From: Lingula anatina
Taxonomy: Eukaryota > Brachiopoda > Lingulata > Lingulida > Lingulidae
Assembly: GCF_001039355.2 (NCBI RefSeq)
Contig: NW_019776057.1
Location: forward strand, 249,538-313,537
DNA length: 64,000 bases
Direction of reading: 5' to 3'
Of the stretch, positions 9,872 to 20,657 are shown in pieces (within the stretch, counting starts at the first letter, position 1; each line of letters begins with the position of its first letter). The translations under genes were made by a program, and so were the position numbers. A model generated the notes under the pieces. It was not told the origin of the DNA. It made no database searches and was given only the letters and a program-made list of their open reading frames with translations.

Positions 9872-12302
9872 CTAAATGGTACACTCCTGTTCATAATAAT
9901 GTGGAATGACTTCATGACTATCTCTAAGAGTATACTTGCTCCAAACTGCATACTGTAGAACACCTAGTGTAAGTGGAATTAAACACAGCAGGTAGAACAT
10001 GCTGCTCTGGAGTTGGTCTATTCCGGAATGTAGTTTGCCAAGCTTGTATTCCGCATACCCATTCCTATTGAGTATGGCCACTGCTAACATTGGGGCAAGA
10101 GATATGGCAGGCTTGATCACAAGAGCATTTGTACCATAGACCATGGAAGATATTGGGTGCCTGGAATGGATAGCAAGGACATTTTACCATGTGAATGGAC
10201 AGTGTGGAGATGAAACTTATGTCTAGGAAGAATATTGTAGACATAACATTTAAGTCCAGGGTGTAATAAAATCTTATCTGTGCCACAACCACAAAAGGAA
10301 TAAGCTAGGCCAGCCTTCAAGTTACTTACTCTCGATTATACAGTTTGGAGTCTTCATCCACAATATCTGACATAGGCATGTTCATCAAGGAGGATGTGGC
10401 ACTGGTTACACTACTGCAAGGCAAACAAAACACAAATGTGAAATAATAATCTCCAAGTTTTCTGTGTTTTAATTTTTGAATTAATTTCATACTTGTTTAA
10501 TAGTATGATCTTCTTTACTGACATTCAAGATATGTCTGTGCTAAAAATGAAATGTTTTTTTAGTACTGATGTCATTTTTTTCGATATGTAGTGCCAGGGG
10601 CAGGTAGAACCGGCCGGATAGCTCAGTTGGTAGAGCACTCGCCCTGTTAGCGAGAGGTCCCGGGTTCGATTCCTGGTCTGGTCGGTGATTTTTCTGCACT
10701 CACCCCAAATCGCTACAGATACTAGTATATAAGCTACCACTTATGCATAGAAGTATTATGCTTCTGAATATTTTTTAAATAAGCCAAGCTGAAATGAATG
10801 TCTAAAAGTACATACCTGTCTGTTATGAGGAAAACCATCAGTAGATAGAGGTGGTCTTTGCCCCAAAACAACATGAAAAGAGATGAAAATATTTTCACCA
10901 CAAAAGAGCTCCTGAAAATTTGATATGAACCAAACCTGGCCACCAAAGGAGATCCCAATAGCACCAGCATCTGAAATAGTGATTAATACTAGTGTTGTAG
11001 AAAATGCCACTTTTAGGAAAATTAAGTTTCACTGAGGTGATCATAATTAAGTGAACTCACATCTACTAGTAAATTTCCCTTTTTTTATCATTTACATTTT
11101 TGCTTCTTTTTTAAATAAATCTTATACAAAAAAAGAAATCAAATCAATATACTGTAGAAGGAAAATACTGTTGAAATATAAATATTTCTAATAGCTAGCA
11201 AAAAGATTTTTCAGAAATCTCATATATAACATACAGAAAATGGATTTTTACTAGGAATAGCATAACTTTGATTTAGAGAAATAAAGTTTATATTCGACCA
11301 ATTTATATCACTTTTTTTTTTTTGGGGGGGGGGGTCAAATTTTTTACATACCTACTTAAAAAATGCTTCAGTAACTATAGTGAAAAGAAAAACTCAAAAT
11401 AGTATAAAGCTTACCATAGGTATCACAGTCACAAATCCATAGAAAACACTTCTGTAAACACTGGGCAATATTTCCTGTGGTATCATCATATCAGTGATAA
11501 TGGCAGTAAAGTTCAACAAAAATGTTCTGTGTAATACTTGACAAAAGTTCATTAAAACAAAACAGATAAAGTTCCTCTGTCTCAGCAGTTGCCATGTCAG
11601 CTGCAACATGGAATACTTAGAAGATCTTGCAGCCTGATCTGTTCTGTTCTGACTGTCAAGAGAATTAGGTTTCAAGTCATATTCTGTATCTGCATAAATT
11701 CCAGTATAAGACATACACAGGAAGGCTATCATAGCAATTAACATAGTATAACACTGAAATTCTCCTATTTTCTTCAAATTATCAGAAAACAAATTTGCGA
11801 AGAAAACACTGCCTGAACCAGCAAATGCTGCTAACTGTGCATACTTGATCAGTCTCAGCCTGTCCTGGTGCTTGCCTGACATTTCTGTGAAAATACAACA
11901 CTGAGCAAGCAGCACAAAAGTAAACATGGCATCATAAAAACATAGCGCTACCACCAGGTGGAGCCCACAAAGCCAGCTGGAAATTCCAGGCTGATAGTTC
12001 CCCCAGGGAAACCAGGGCACCAGGAATGAAAGTGCAAAGAAAGGTCCGCCATAGAGCACAGCATGGCGTCTCTTCCTCACACACGCCAAGTTTGAATTGT
12101 CTTGACAATACCCAAACAAAGGGTCATTGATGGCGTTCCATATCATGAAGATGACCTGTGCAACATTGAACCACTCTTCGGAAATGTGATACAAGTTGAG
12201 GAAGAACTTGACGTAGTAGAACATGAAGACCTCATTCATCATAGTGGCTCCCACACTGGTGGTGGCATAGGCCACTGAGGGCCAGTGAATCCTAACCATC
12301 AT
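9872..12302 (-). CDS. MFSD13A: MFSD13A (TMEM180) family membrane transporter-like protein
   Basis: Coding exons (minus): 12302-11415, 10970-10816, 10413-10330, 10160-9872; phases 0/2/2 join to 1416 nt, 471 aa. The first coding exon starts at an acceptor at 12310 with a short 5' UTR, so I place the start at 12302 (MMVRIHWP), not at the longer frame beginning inside the intron. A WNAINDPLFGYCQD motif near residue 65 is the hallmark of MFS_2/GPH-type transporters, and the protein shows about 11-12 hydrophobic segments. Family members are multi-pass membrane proteins related to sodium-coupled sugar/lysolipid carriers; the substrate of TMEM180 is not known. Slightly shorter than the human protein (about 517 aa from memory). 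Its stop lies 21 bp from the transposon end, so its natural 3' UTR appears to have been replaced or shortened. Confidence 0.85.
10612..10684 (+). repeat. tRNA-like head of a SINE (intronic)
   Basis: A full cloverleaf can be drawn: acceptor GGCCGGA/TCTGGTC, D arm GCTC...GAGC, anticodon stem CTCGC/GCGAG, variable loop AGGTC, T arm CCGGG-TTCGATT-CCTGG, discriminator G. Pol III A box (TAGCTCAGTTGG, 10619-10630) and B box (GGTTCGATTCC, 10663-10673) are intact. The seven-base anticodon loop is CCTGTTA, so position 33 is C instead of the near-universal U, and the GTT triplet expected for Asn is shifted by one. With its position inside an MFSD13A intron, this favours a tRNA-derived SINE head over a working tRNA gene. 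The SINE body probably extends to about 10735 but its tail was not defined. Confidence 0.6.
11011..11414. other. MFSD13A intron, no feature beyond homopolymers
   Basis: AT-rich intronic sequence with a T11 G9 run near 11311-11334. No gene or repeat recognised. Confidence 0.5.
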
Positions 12303-12310
12303 TACAACTT

Positions 12311-13972
12311 CTGAAACAAAAATCATAACATTATTGATTTATTGATTTAAACCATACCTGACATGGTATGATCAGCCTGTCAGCACAAAGTATTATTATT
12401 TTTTATTCTTAAATGTGGCTGTATGACAGGATGAAAAAAGGATGCCATCCAGTGTAAGTTTAGACACAGTGCTTGGAGTTTTCAACTAAGTGCACTTTTC
12501 CAGCTAACAGGATTTGTTCTCAGTTATTCCAGGGCTGTTCATGCTTAGAACAGTTAACATGCCAGACAACCAGTGATTATTCCTGCTAAAGTTAATTTCT
12601 GTTTTCTGCCAACCATGACTAGTGTGGACTTTCTCCATGATATCTACTAAAATATGTACAAAAATTCTAATCACACTGTAGGGCCCTGTGGGAATGGATC
12701 TACTTAGAACATCTGGAATAATGAGACTACCATGCCTTTACGGGTTGAAATGCAAACAGTTGTCCATTAATATAACTAATCACCCTGATCACAGACTGTT
12801 CTATCTTATACAACCTAAACAAACCAGCAGATATTCCCTGGGAATTTAAATCTGAGTCACTTTAAAAGACAGAAAATCAAAATCAAACATCCAATGGGTG
12901 GTTCACAAATTATCATGTAGAAGCTTCAAGTTGACTGGCAAACTTTTTTAACTTTTTAATTATTTCATTTGTTTTAATTTATATAAAGGGATTGTATCCT
13001 GGTCTTTTATATCCAACAATACCCTTATTTTTCTCAGTTACTTACTAGCAGCTATGTAGATACAGTGTTACAAACTCTTTATGTAGAAGTAGTTTCTACA
13101 CAGCTGGAACAAAAAGACAAACTGGTGTTTGAACCAATACAAAAGGAATTTATAAAAGGAAATTATATATACTACCAAGACATGGGTATTTGTAGCCTTG
13201 GGACTTTGAAACAGAGTGGAATGAGGCCTTGCCTGCTTTAGGTACTTACTGTAGCTGAGACAAAGTCAGGGCTCATAAATATGATAATTGCATCAAGAGC
13301 CTTTGATTTGGGAGTGCAAATACCTGAATTAATGACACTGTGCCGCAATTTAAGTACCCCAACTTAAAATTAATAGCCACAAGCATAGCGATGGACCACA
13401 CTAATAATTGGTCTCAGGCCTTATTCATATATGACTACTTTCAATATGGCTGAAGATACGTGATATTTTTCCCCTTTCTACGTCTTTGGAGATTTTTGAC
13501 ATTTACGTCCAGGGACATTAAAGTGGTTAAAAATCTTTCATGTATTTATAGTTATCTTAAGAAAAATAAATGTACAGTATGTAAAAATTCTCAAAACAAA
13601 CCAATCTTATGTATTTGTATATTCTACTGCCTGTAATGCATATTAATTAATACGGCAGCAATGCACTCTCAACAATATCCAGCACAATAATGAACATACT
13701 AAATGGGTAGAAAAGCAGATTTGCGGCTTGTGGACCATAGTTTCACATGGTACTTTGGGATTCTTAATTCATGGCTTGGGTCATTTATCTCGGCATTTGA
13801 ATTCACAAACCTGAAGCTTGAGTCCGCAAACCCATTCAATTATCTGTTTGTAAGGCATGAGGGTGGCGCAATACAAACAGTTAAATAATATAAATAGAAA
13901 TAGCATTCACTTCAAACTAGAAAGAGATGTAAAAATCTCTTTAGTTTGATGCAAATGATCATTTTTACTTAC
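12311..13972 (-). other. MFSD13A: MFSD13A 5' intron (inferred)
   Basis: Lies between the acceptor at 12310 and a plausible minus-strand donor at 13973/13972 (CACATT then GTAAGT). The interval contains only AT-rich sequence with short frames that show no family signature. Confidence 0.45.
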
Positions 13973-14060
13973 AATGTGCTCAACGTCGGAGGGTATTTTC
14001 GTCTCCACTGCAACGAATTACGTGGCGCCTCGGAACCTCGATCCCAACACTTCCAATTGA
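13973..14060 (-). other. MFSD13A: Candidate 5' non-coding exon and promoter edge of MFSD13A
   Basis: A strong donor (GTAAGT) follows 13973 on the minus strand. The sequence just upstream on that strand is CpG-dense (CGACG, CGAAAA, ACGTAATTCG, GGCGCC) and lacks ATG. This is what a first non-coding exon at a promoter would look like; the transcription start is not defined. Confidence 0.4.
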
Positions 14061-14565
14061 ATTAAAGTTGCAACACATAATTCGAACTTCAAATTTGTAT
14101 TTTTCTGCCCTTGAGGTATTTTACTAAGGGGTGGTAAGCCAAGCACAAAGCCTTCCATTTCCACCACGTGCAAAAAATAAAGCCACACACAGGGGGCAAT
14201 AACACTGCTAACGGCTCAATTGTTTAAAGAAAAGTGATGCATACTTGACTGATCTGCAAGGAGCATGTCGAATGAATTACGGATCTCCAATCATAGAGAG
14301 CGGTTAATCAAAAGAGTGAAAAATATTATTTGAAAATCGAATGGTACCTGTAATTTTGTAAAATAAAATATTTAACATATTTTGTATACAATCTGAAATT
14401 GATGTAACATTTCATATATTATATATATATATATATTTCCCATCAGGCAAAATAAACCGGAAGCATATGTCAAAGCAACCGATTAATAGGACTCGTGTTT
14501 TCGAGAAAGTTCACCGTTATTATTTGCCCAAGCCTTAGTATTTTTGTTTCATTTTTTGGAATATC
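14061..14565. promoter_or_regulatory. Intergenic region, probable divergent promoter of MFSD13A and AHSA
   Basis: About 0.5 kb separates the candidate first exon of MFSD13A (minus) from the AHSA start codon (plus). It contains a CCAAT at 14287-14291, an (AT)n tract at about 14411-14434 and the heat shock element described separately. No coding sequence is seen. Confidence 0.45.
14499..14513 (+). promoter_or_regulatory. Heat shock element upstream of AHSA
   Basis: Three contiguous perfect inverted pentamers: tTTCg, aGAAa, gTTCa. This is the canonical HSF1-binding arrangement and lies 53 bp upstream of the AHSA ATG. The downstream gene encodes an HSP90 co-chaperone, so HSF control fits. Binding is inferred. 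Confidence 0.65.
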
Positions 14566-17500
14566 ATGGCGAAGTGGGGTGAAGGAGATCCTCGTTGGAT
14601 CGTAGAAGAGAGAGCTGACGCAACAAATGTTAACAATTGGCATTGGTAAGTTACTTTTTACAAGAAATGCCCAAGCTAAAGAGACTAAAGAGATGGAGAT
14701 ATCCATGACAACTTCAACTAAAAACTGAGTCTCAAGTAAAATACATCATCATGTTTTATGTCTTTTATTAAGAATAGAAAAGGAAATCGTGAGCTGGTAG
14801 ACTAGATATTTTTTTATTATAATTTATGTACGAATTCAAATATGTGGATTCTCCTGCCGTAAACAGTTAGAGGATGGCACATACAATAGATCTGTGGATT
14901 CCATAATCTTATTATAGCTGAATAGCAATATGTGTGTGTGTGTGCGTGTGTGTGTGCGTGTGCGTGTGTGCATGTAGGCGTGCCCACATGTATGTGTATG
15001 TGTTTGTGCATGTTACTTATTTCTTTGATATAGTGAGTTGCATTTTTTCACTTTATTTCAGGACAGAGAAAAATGCTTCCAACTGGTCTAAAGACAAAAT
15101 TAAAAACCTCTTGACAGGTTTAAAAGTTGAATGTGATGATGGTAAGGAAACTCTGCTTAAAGTTATTTTTAAAATTTTCATAAACAAGAAAGTAGTATAA
15201 TGGTTTCATAATAGTTTGACATAAAGTTTACCAAAGACCATGTAGTTTTTCCATCTTTGGCTACATTTTTTCTGTAAAACTGTAGAATTAGTTTCTTTAC
15301 TATTGTGCATTTTTTCTAATTAGGCTGGTGTGAAATAAAAGAGGTGACCAAGGTTGAAGGGGAGGCTTCAGCAAGTAACAGAAAAGCAAAACTAATCTTT
15401 TTTTATGAATGGGAAGTGGAGGCTGATTGGACAGGTTTGTACTTTGAATGATTTTGTGTCACCAGCTAATAAAACTGAGTCCACACAAAAAGTTATTTTG
15501 GCTAAGCTTAGGTGACTATTCTTGGCTAGCCACCAAACCAAAGTTGAATTTACCTTAAAATTGGTGTAATAGCATATCAAAGACAATAAGGCCATGATAA
15601 ATGGAGTTCGTATACCTAAATGGGCTTTGGTCACCAGTGAGAGATAAAAGCAATGTGCAGACAATCGCAGTGAGGGAAAACCAGACATAACTGACAAAAT
15701 TAATGAGTGTTGACTGTCTGTATATGGCATTGTGGGACAAATTTCATTTTTGTTTTTTAAACATTATGTTTAGGGAAGAATCTATTTTAGCAGATGCATC
15801 TTTTTTTTTTCATTAGAAAGGGGAAGAAATGTCAAATCCACAGTATGGGCAATTTTTTTTTCTTTCTTTTTTTTTTTTTTTTTTTTTTTAANCAAAGTTG
15901 AATTTACCTTAAAATTGGTGTAATAGCATATCAAAGACAATAAGGCCATGATAAATGGAGTTCGTATACCTAAATGGGCTTTGGTCACCAGTGAGAGATA
16001 AAAGCAATGTGCAGACAATCGCAGTGAGGGAAAACCAGACATAACTGACAAAATTAATGAGTGTTGACTGTCTGTATATGGCATTGTGGGACAAATTTCA
16101 TTTTTGTTTTTTAAACATTATGTTTAGGGAAGAATCTATTTTAGCAGATGCATCTTTTTTTTTTTCATTAGAAAGGGGAAGAAATGTCAAATCCACAGTA
16201 TGGGCAATTTTTTTTTCTTTTTTTTTTTTTTTTGAAACACTACTTAGCTGAAATTTTAGCAGTTTTCACAAACTTTAAGATATTTTCTTGTATTGCAAGG
16301 ACATTTGGTGTCATGCCTTTCCAAGTAATATGAATTACAGTAAGTTGATAGAAATGTTTTTTTTTATTATTGTAGGACAATTGGATGACAGTAAAACTAA
16401 ATATAAAGGGACCCTAAAAATACCTAACCTGAGCGAGGAGAATGATCCAAGTGACATTGATGTGAGTTCCTTTTATTGATTATTGCATGGCAGGTTTTTA
16501 CATTTAATTGGAGGTATTGACATTTTTTTTCTTCTGAGAAATGTGAAGGAATCGCTGTTAAGGTTGGAGATGGATTCTATTATTATTGAGTGAAGTTTAT
16601 GCTTTTTGTCATATATCCATACAGATTAATTATTTCCAGCCATATATTAGTACTTTTGTTTAACTTCCACTTTCTTTACCTCCAACATTGATGCAAATGA
16701 TATTTAAACAGGTTATAGTGACAGTTAAAAATGAATCTGATGAAGCATTTAAAGTGAAAGAAATCCTTAGGAAGAAGGGGACTCCCATGATACAGGAGCA
16801 AATAGCCAAATATATTAAGGATTTAAAAGTGGGTAAGTAATACTACAAAATTAAGACAAAAATAGATTTTAAAAAAATATATATCAAAAGATTGAGTAAT
16901 AGTGCAGAACAAGGAAGTAAGCTGTTGTTATTTTGAATTTAATTTTTTTTTATCAATAGCTATTGATATTAGTATTGTTTGTATAGCTATTGGGTAATAA
17001 CAAAGTAAATGCATTATGTAGACTACGAAATGAAAAAAGAAAATGTAAAGGAAAACCAAAACATTGCTGATGATATGGACCTGTATATTCTAGAGTTCAG
17101 TCAAGGAATGATCCTTCCTGCTAAGGGTGCAGTTGAAAAACCTAGAGTGCCAAGTCCTGTAAGTGTATATGTAAACTTGACCATTTTTGCTTTACTTCAA
17201 AAAAAAGTCCAACTGCTGTGTTTTTGTGTAGAAGTTTTGTATGCAACTATGAATGATTTTAGCAGACAAGTTAGTTATTTTAGTATTCTTGGTAATGTCT
17301 GAATTCTTTTTCACACTTTCATATCTCCTTTCCTAATTTTGTAAAATATGGTTGAATAAATCTGATCCTGTGGGTTTATAAGATGCTAATCACTAGGAAC
17401 TGAAGTTTGAAATGTAAATTTTTTAAAACACTTTTTAAAGGCTACAACAAATCTTGCCAAGCAAGAACTCTCCAAGCCGATAATGGGCGACTCCGCAAAA

Positions 17501-18602
17501 CCAGTGGGTGTCAAGATTCACACAAAGAAACTTACAGACAAACAAAAATTTAAGTGCAGAGCAAGTGATTTGTATAGAGCTTTGACAGAAAAAGAGGTAC
17601 GTGTTGTTTGAAATCTCATCACATTATCATGTTACACATAATGCAAGAAACCAACTGTTAATGTTGAAATTGAACAAAAGAGAAATCTGACATTTGTATA
17701 TACATACTTGTTTTTATCTAAATCATTGTAGTCTTGATTAAAGACGTTTAAATGTTAGTGTTAATAGAGTTACCTTTTTTGCATTTAAGGAGGAAGATGA
17801 TAATTGTAGTGGTTTGAAAACTATTTGGAAGAATTTTGATTTCTTTTTACTTCAGATGGTTCAAGCTTTCACCAGGAATTCTATGTTAGCATTTGAAGCA
17901 GAAAAAGGTGGAGGTTTTGTCTTGTTTGATGGATATATCTCTGGAACATTTACAGACTTGGTAAATATGCCACATCTCTTCACATTTATATAATAATATC
18001 AAAAACTTTCAAAATGAGAGGAAAATGAAACACCATAGTTGTGTTTTAATTGAAATGACTATTTCATTACTTTAAATAATGGGTTAATTAAAAAAAAAAC
18101 TAACCCACAGCTGTCAACATTTCACATCTTGTTGCATCTTCTGTGGTTTTTATGCTCCATCCAGTTGGGTGTGGTAGCTGTGGAAATGTTTCATGTCTGA
18201 TCATCACAACTTTTTAAATAGGTAATATGATAATAGAGTGAGTGAAGGCCTCTATATTCCAAACACTGGTGGTAGCTCCCAGTCAAGTCTTCTTGATATT
18301 GCGAGTACGTGTGGGAGCAAGTGGTTGTGTTATATATTATATTTATTAATATCTGTAAAATATTCTTCTCTTTGCAGACTCCACACGAGAGGATAGAGAT
18401 GCGATGGCGCTGTCAGAACTGGCCAGATGAACATTACTCTAATGTAACTTTTGAATTTAAAGAAGGGGAGGACGAGACTGTCCTTCATATTACACAGACT
18501 GGTATTCCTTCCACGGAGTTTGAACGCACTAAAGAAGGTTGGGAGAGATATTACTGGGAAAGCATACGACAGACATTTGGTTTTGGTGTCAGGCTAATAT
18601 GA
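14566..18602 (+). CDS. AHSA1: Activator of HSP90 ATPase (AHSA1/AHSA2 family), nine exons, 366 aa
   Basis: Exons: 14566-14645, 15062-15141, 15324-15434, 16376-16461, 16712-16832, 17022-17158, 17441-17596, 17856-17960, 18378-18602; 1101 nt with consistent phases and GT-AG borders. The first exon opens MAKWGEGDPRWIVEERADATNV and joins to NNWHWTEKNASNWS, the invariant start of the Aha1 N-terminal domain, which binds the HSP90 middle domain and stimulates its ATPase. A charged linker follows (exons 6-7), then the C-terminal SRPBCC/START-like domain in exons 7-9, with GYISGTFTDL, RWRCQNWPDEHYS and a WERYYWESIRQTFGFG ending. Human AHSA1 is 338 aa; the extra length is mainly linker. Cytosolic co-chaperone. 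In invertebrates this is the pre-duplication gene for vertebrate AHSA1 and AHSA2, so the symbol is approximate. Confidence 0.93.
14931..14975. repeat. (TG)n microsatellite
   Basis: TG dinucleotide tract with GC interruptions in AHSA intron 1. Confidence 0.9.
15539..15891 (+). repeat. Direct duplication in AHSA intron 3, unit 1
   Basis: Begins CAAAGTTGAATTTACC and ends in a long T-run. About 310 bp reappears base for base 354 bp downstream. The run of Ts is followed by a single N at 15892. Confidence 0.85.
15893..16233 (+). repeat. Direct duplication in AHSA intron 3, unit 2
   Basis: Starts directly after a single N and repeats unit 1 with no difference that I could see outside the T-run. 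This looks more like an unmerged contig overlap than a real duplication. Confidence 0.8.
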
Positions 18603-20657
18603 TGGAATATCACAAGAAATGTTTTATAGTTAAATTATCAACTTCTTGAGTAAGACTTATTACTATATATCTTTAAAAAATGGACATTTGAAAAAAAAAG
18701 AACCTACTGATATGGTTGCTTAGAAATATCATGGTCAAATTACAATGGCTAAAAAATGTCCCAAGCTTAAGATTACATTTATTGTTAGGGCCATGAAGCA
18801 CATGTTCTGCCCCACGCCCCTTTCTACTGGTTACATTATCACCAGGTGGTAGTGTTTTATCTATGCTATAAATTGGCTTACTTTCCACACCATTGAAGCA
18901 TTCTGACAGGGAGTGGATCCATTTGTAACCCAATTTCACAATGTATGTTATCATTTTGTGCATGGATAAAAGTTTGCTATAAAGTCACCAAGTTAAGCTC
19001 TGCTTCTACAAACTTTCAAAAATGTGAAACCGTGTTCAAGAAGTGTCAAAAGTATGTTAATTTTTGTCATTTCCAAGTATTTAGTTAGAGAGAAGGAATT
19101 ATAGTAAAGCATCCTGAAATAATGCGATATAAACCAGATTTCACTTTTTTTCTACAAGGAAAAGGAGAGGAGATTAAGATATTGTGGATATAGTTTTGCC
19201 TTCTGTCCAATTTAAAAATTGATCAGGATAAATAGTTTTAGAAAAAATCAGGAATAAAAATGAAATGCATGATATTAACATATTAAAAGAGGTAAATTGT
19301 TTACAATTAACCTTGTCAATGATACTGAAACCAAGAAAAGTGAAGGTGGTTTTGAATCCTACATTTTATTAGTTTTCCTTGAGTTTGAGAAACCTACTTG
19401 TGCTACATAAACATCTTGATGTCTCCTTTTTTCACATGTCATAATAAAAAATGATATGAGAAAAAACTAGAGTATGCAAATATTCTTACTTTGATGCATG
19501 TAACTGGTTAATGGCAACTCGACTGGATATAGTCTATCCATGTAATTTGATAAGCACCACCGTACTATAACACAATGCTGTTTTAAACAATTAGGACATT
19601 TCTACTTAAGACGTACATGTAGATGCCTTGAAGCACATAACACATAGAATTTATAACATTTTAATCTAATGCATGGAATTTAAAGTTCCCCTTTGTAGTA
19701 TTTACACTCATTTTTCACAGACAACTACATAAATCCAACAAGGCATCAATAACCAAGATGGCTGCCAAGTATGTCATCCACTTGATCAACCAGTAACACT
19801 GATACTTAGCAATACCAATACATTAAACATATTAAATTTATATAAACCTTGGAACAAAGAATCTTTTTGTGATGAGCTGTAACATAAATGCACAGAATGC
19901 CATACAATACATGGCAGGATGTCGTTAAACCCACATCCTCGGTGTATATTGTAAATGATGATTGAAATGTTTTTGCTGAACTTGATATCAACTTGCTTAT
20001 CACCCAAACTGTTCAGATTCCTTAATGTGTTTGAATCTAATTTTTAAATCATTAAAAAAAAAAAAAAAGAAATCCTTATCCTGTTGTCAGTAAAGGGAGG
20101 CTAAATTAATACCAGTTTTAAAAACGGTTTTAAAAGCTGATCAATCTGATCCTATGCTGCAATAAACAACCATTGTACTTTTTCTCTAATGTGCAGTAAA
20201 CACTGAAGCAACATTACTGAAAATATCCATTCCAACAGCACAACCATTATGCTACTGAATTGCACAAAAAGTTTGATTGTGGTTGGTTGTCACCGGGATA
20301 CTTGTATTAACTGTCAAGTTACCATTCTGGTCAACTTCTCTCTACAATTGTATGCAAACTAAATTCAACAACAATCAGATTTTAAATTGCACACCTAGAC
20401 AATAAAATCTTGCACAAGTGTAAGGGCACTTTAAAAATCATATTTGTTTGAAGAACAAGGATAGTTTGTGAGCTTGTGGCCAAGTGTGACCATCTGTATC
20501 AGAACTTAATGTGAAACATCGAGCAATAAACATGTCGGAAAAAGGGCTACTAAAAAATTTAAAATGATGCCAACCTTACGTCTTGTCTCTCCAGTCATTT
20601 ATGCCAGAACAGAAAAAGATGGATAAATCTCTGACAAACCATAAATTGGTCTCTGGT
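18603..20657. other. Tail-to-tail 3' region of AHSA and USP34
   Basis: About 2 kb lies between the AHSA stop (plus) and USP34 stop (minus). It is AT-rich with no credible coding frame. Plus-strand AATAAA occurs at 19253-19258 and 19443-19448. Minus-strand AATAAA occurs at 19370-19365 and 18783-18778. The two 3' UTRs could therefore overlap as antisense, but which signals are used cannot be read from the sequence. Confidence 0.5.

Noticed and set aside
10612-10684. Functional tRNA gene
   Set aside because: C at position 33 and a shifted anticodon loop make a working tRNA unlikely, and it lies in an intron within repeat-like sequence.
12303-12326. Longer MFSD13A start (MIFVSEVV)
   Set aside because: Those codons lie upstream of the acceptor AG at 12311-12312, in the intron.
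14817-15011. Small His/Thr-rich frames near AHSA exon 2
   Set aside because: They are read from the (TG)n microsatellite.
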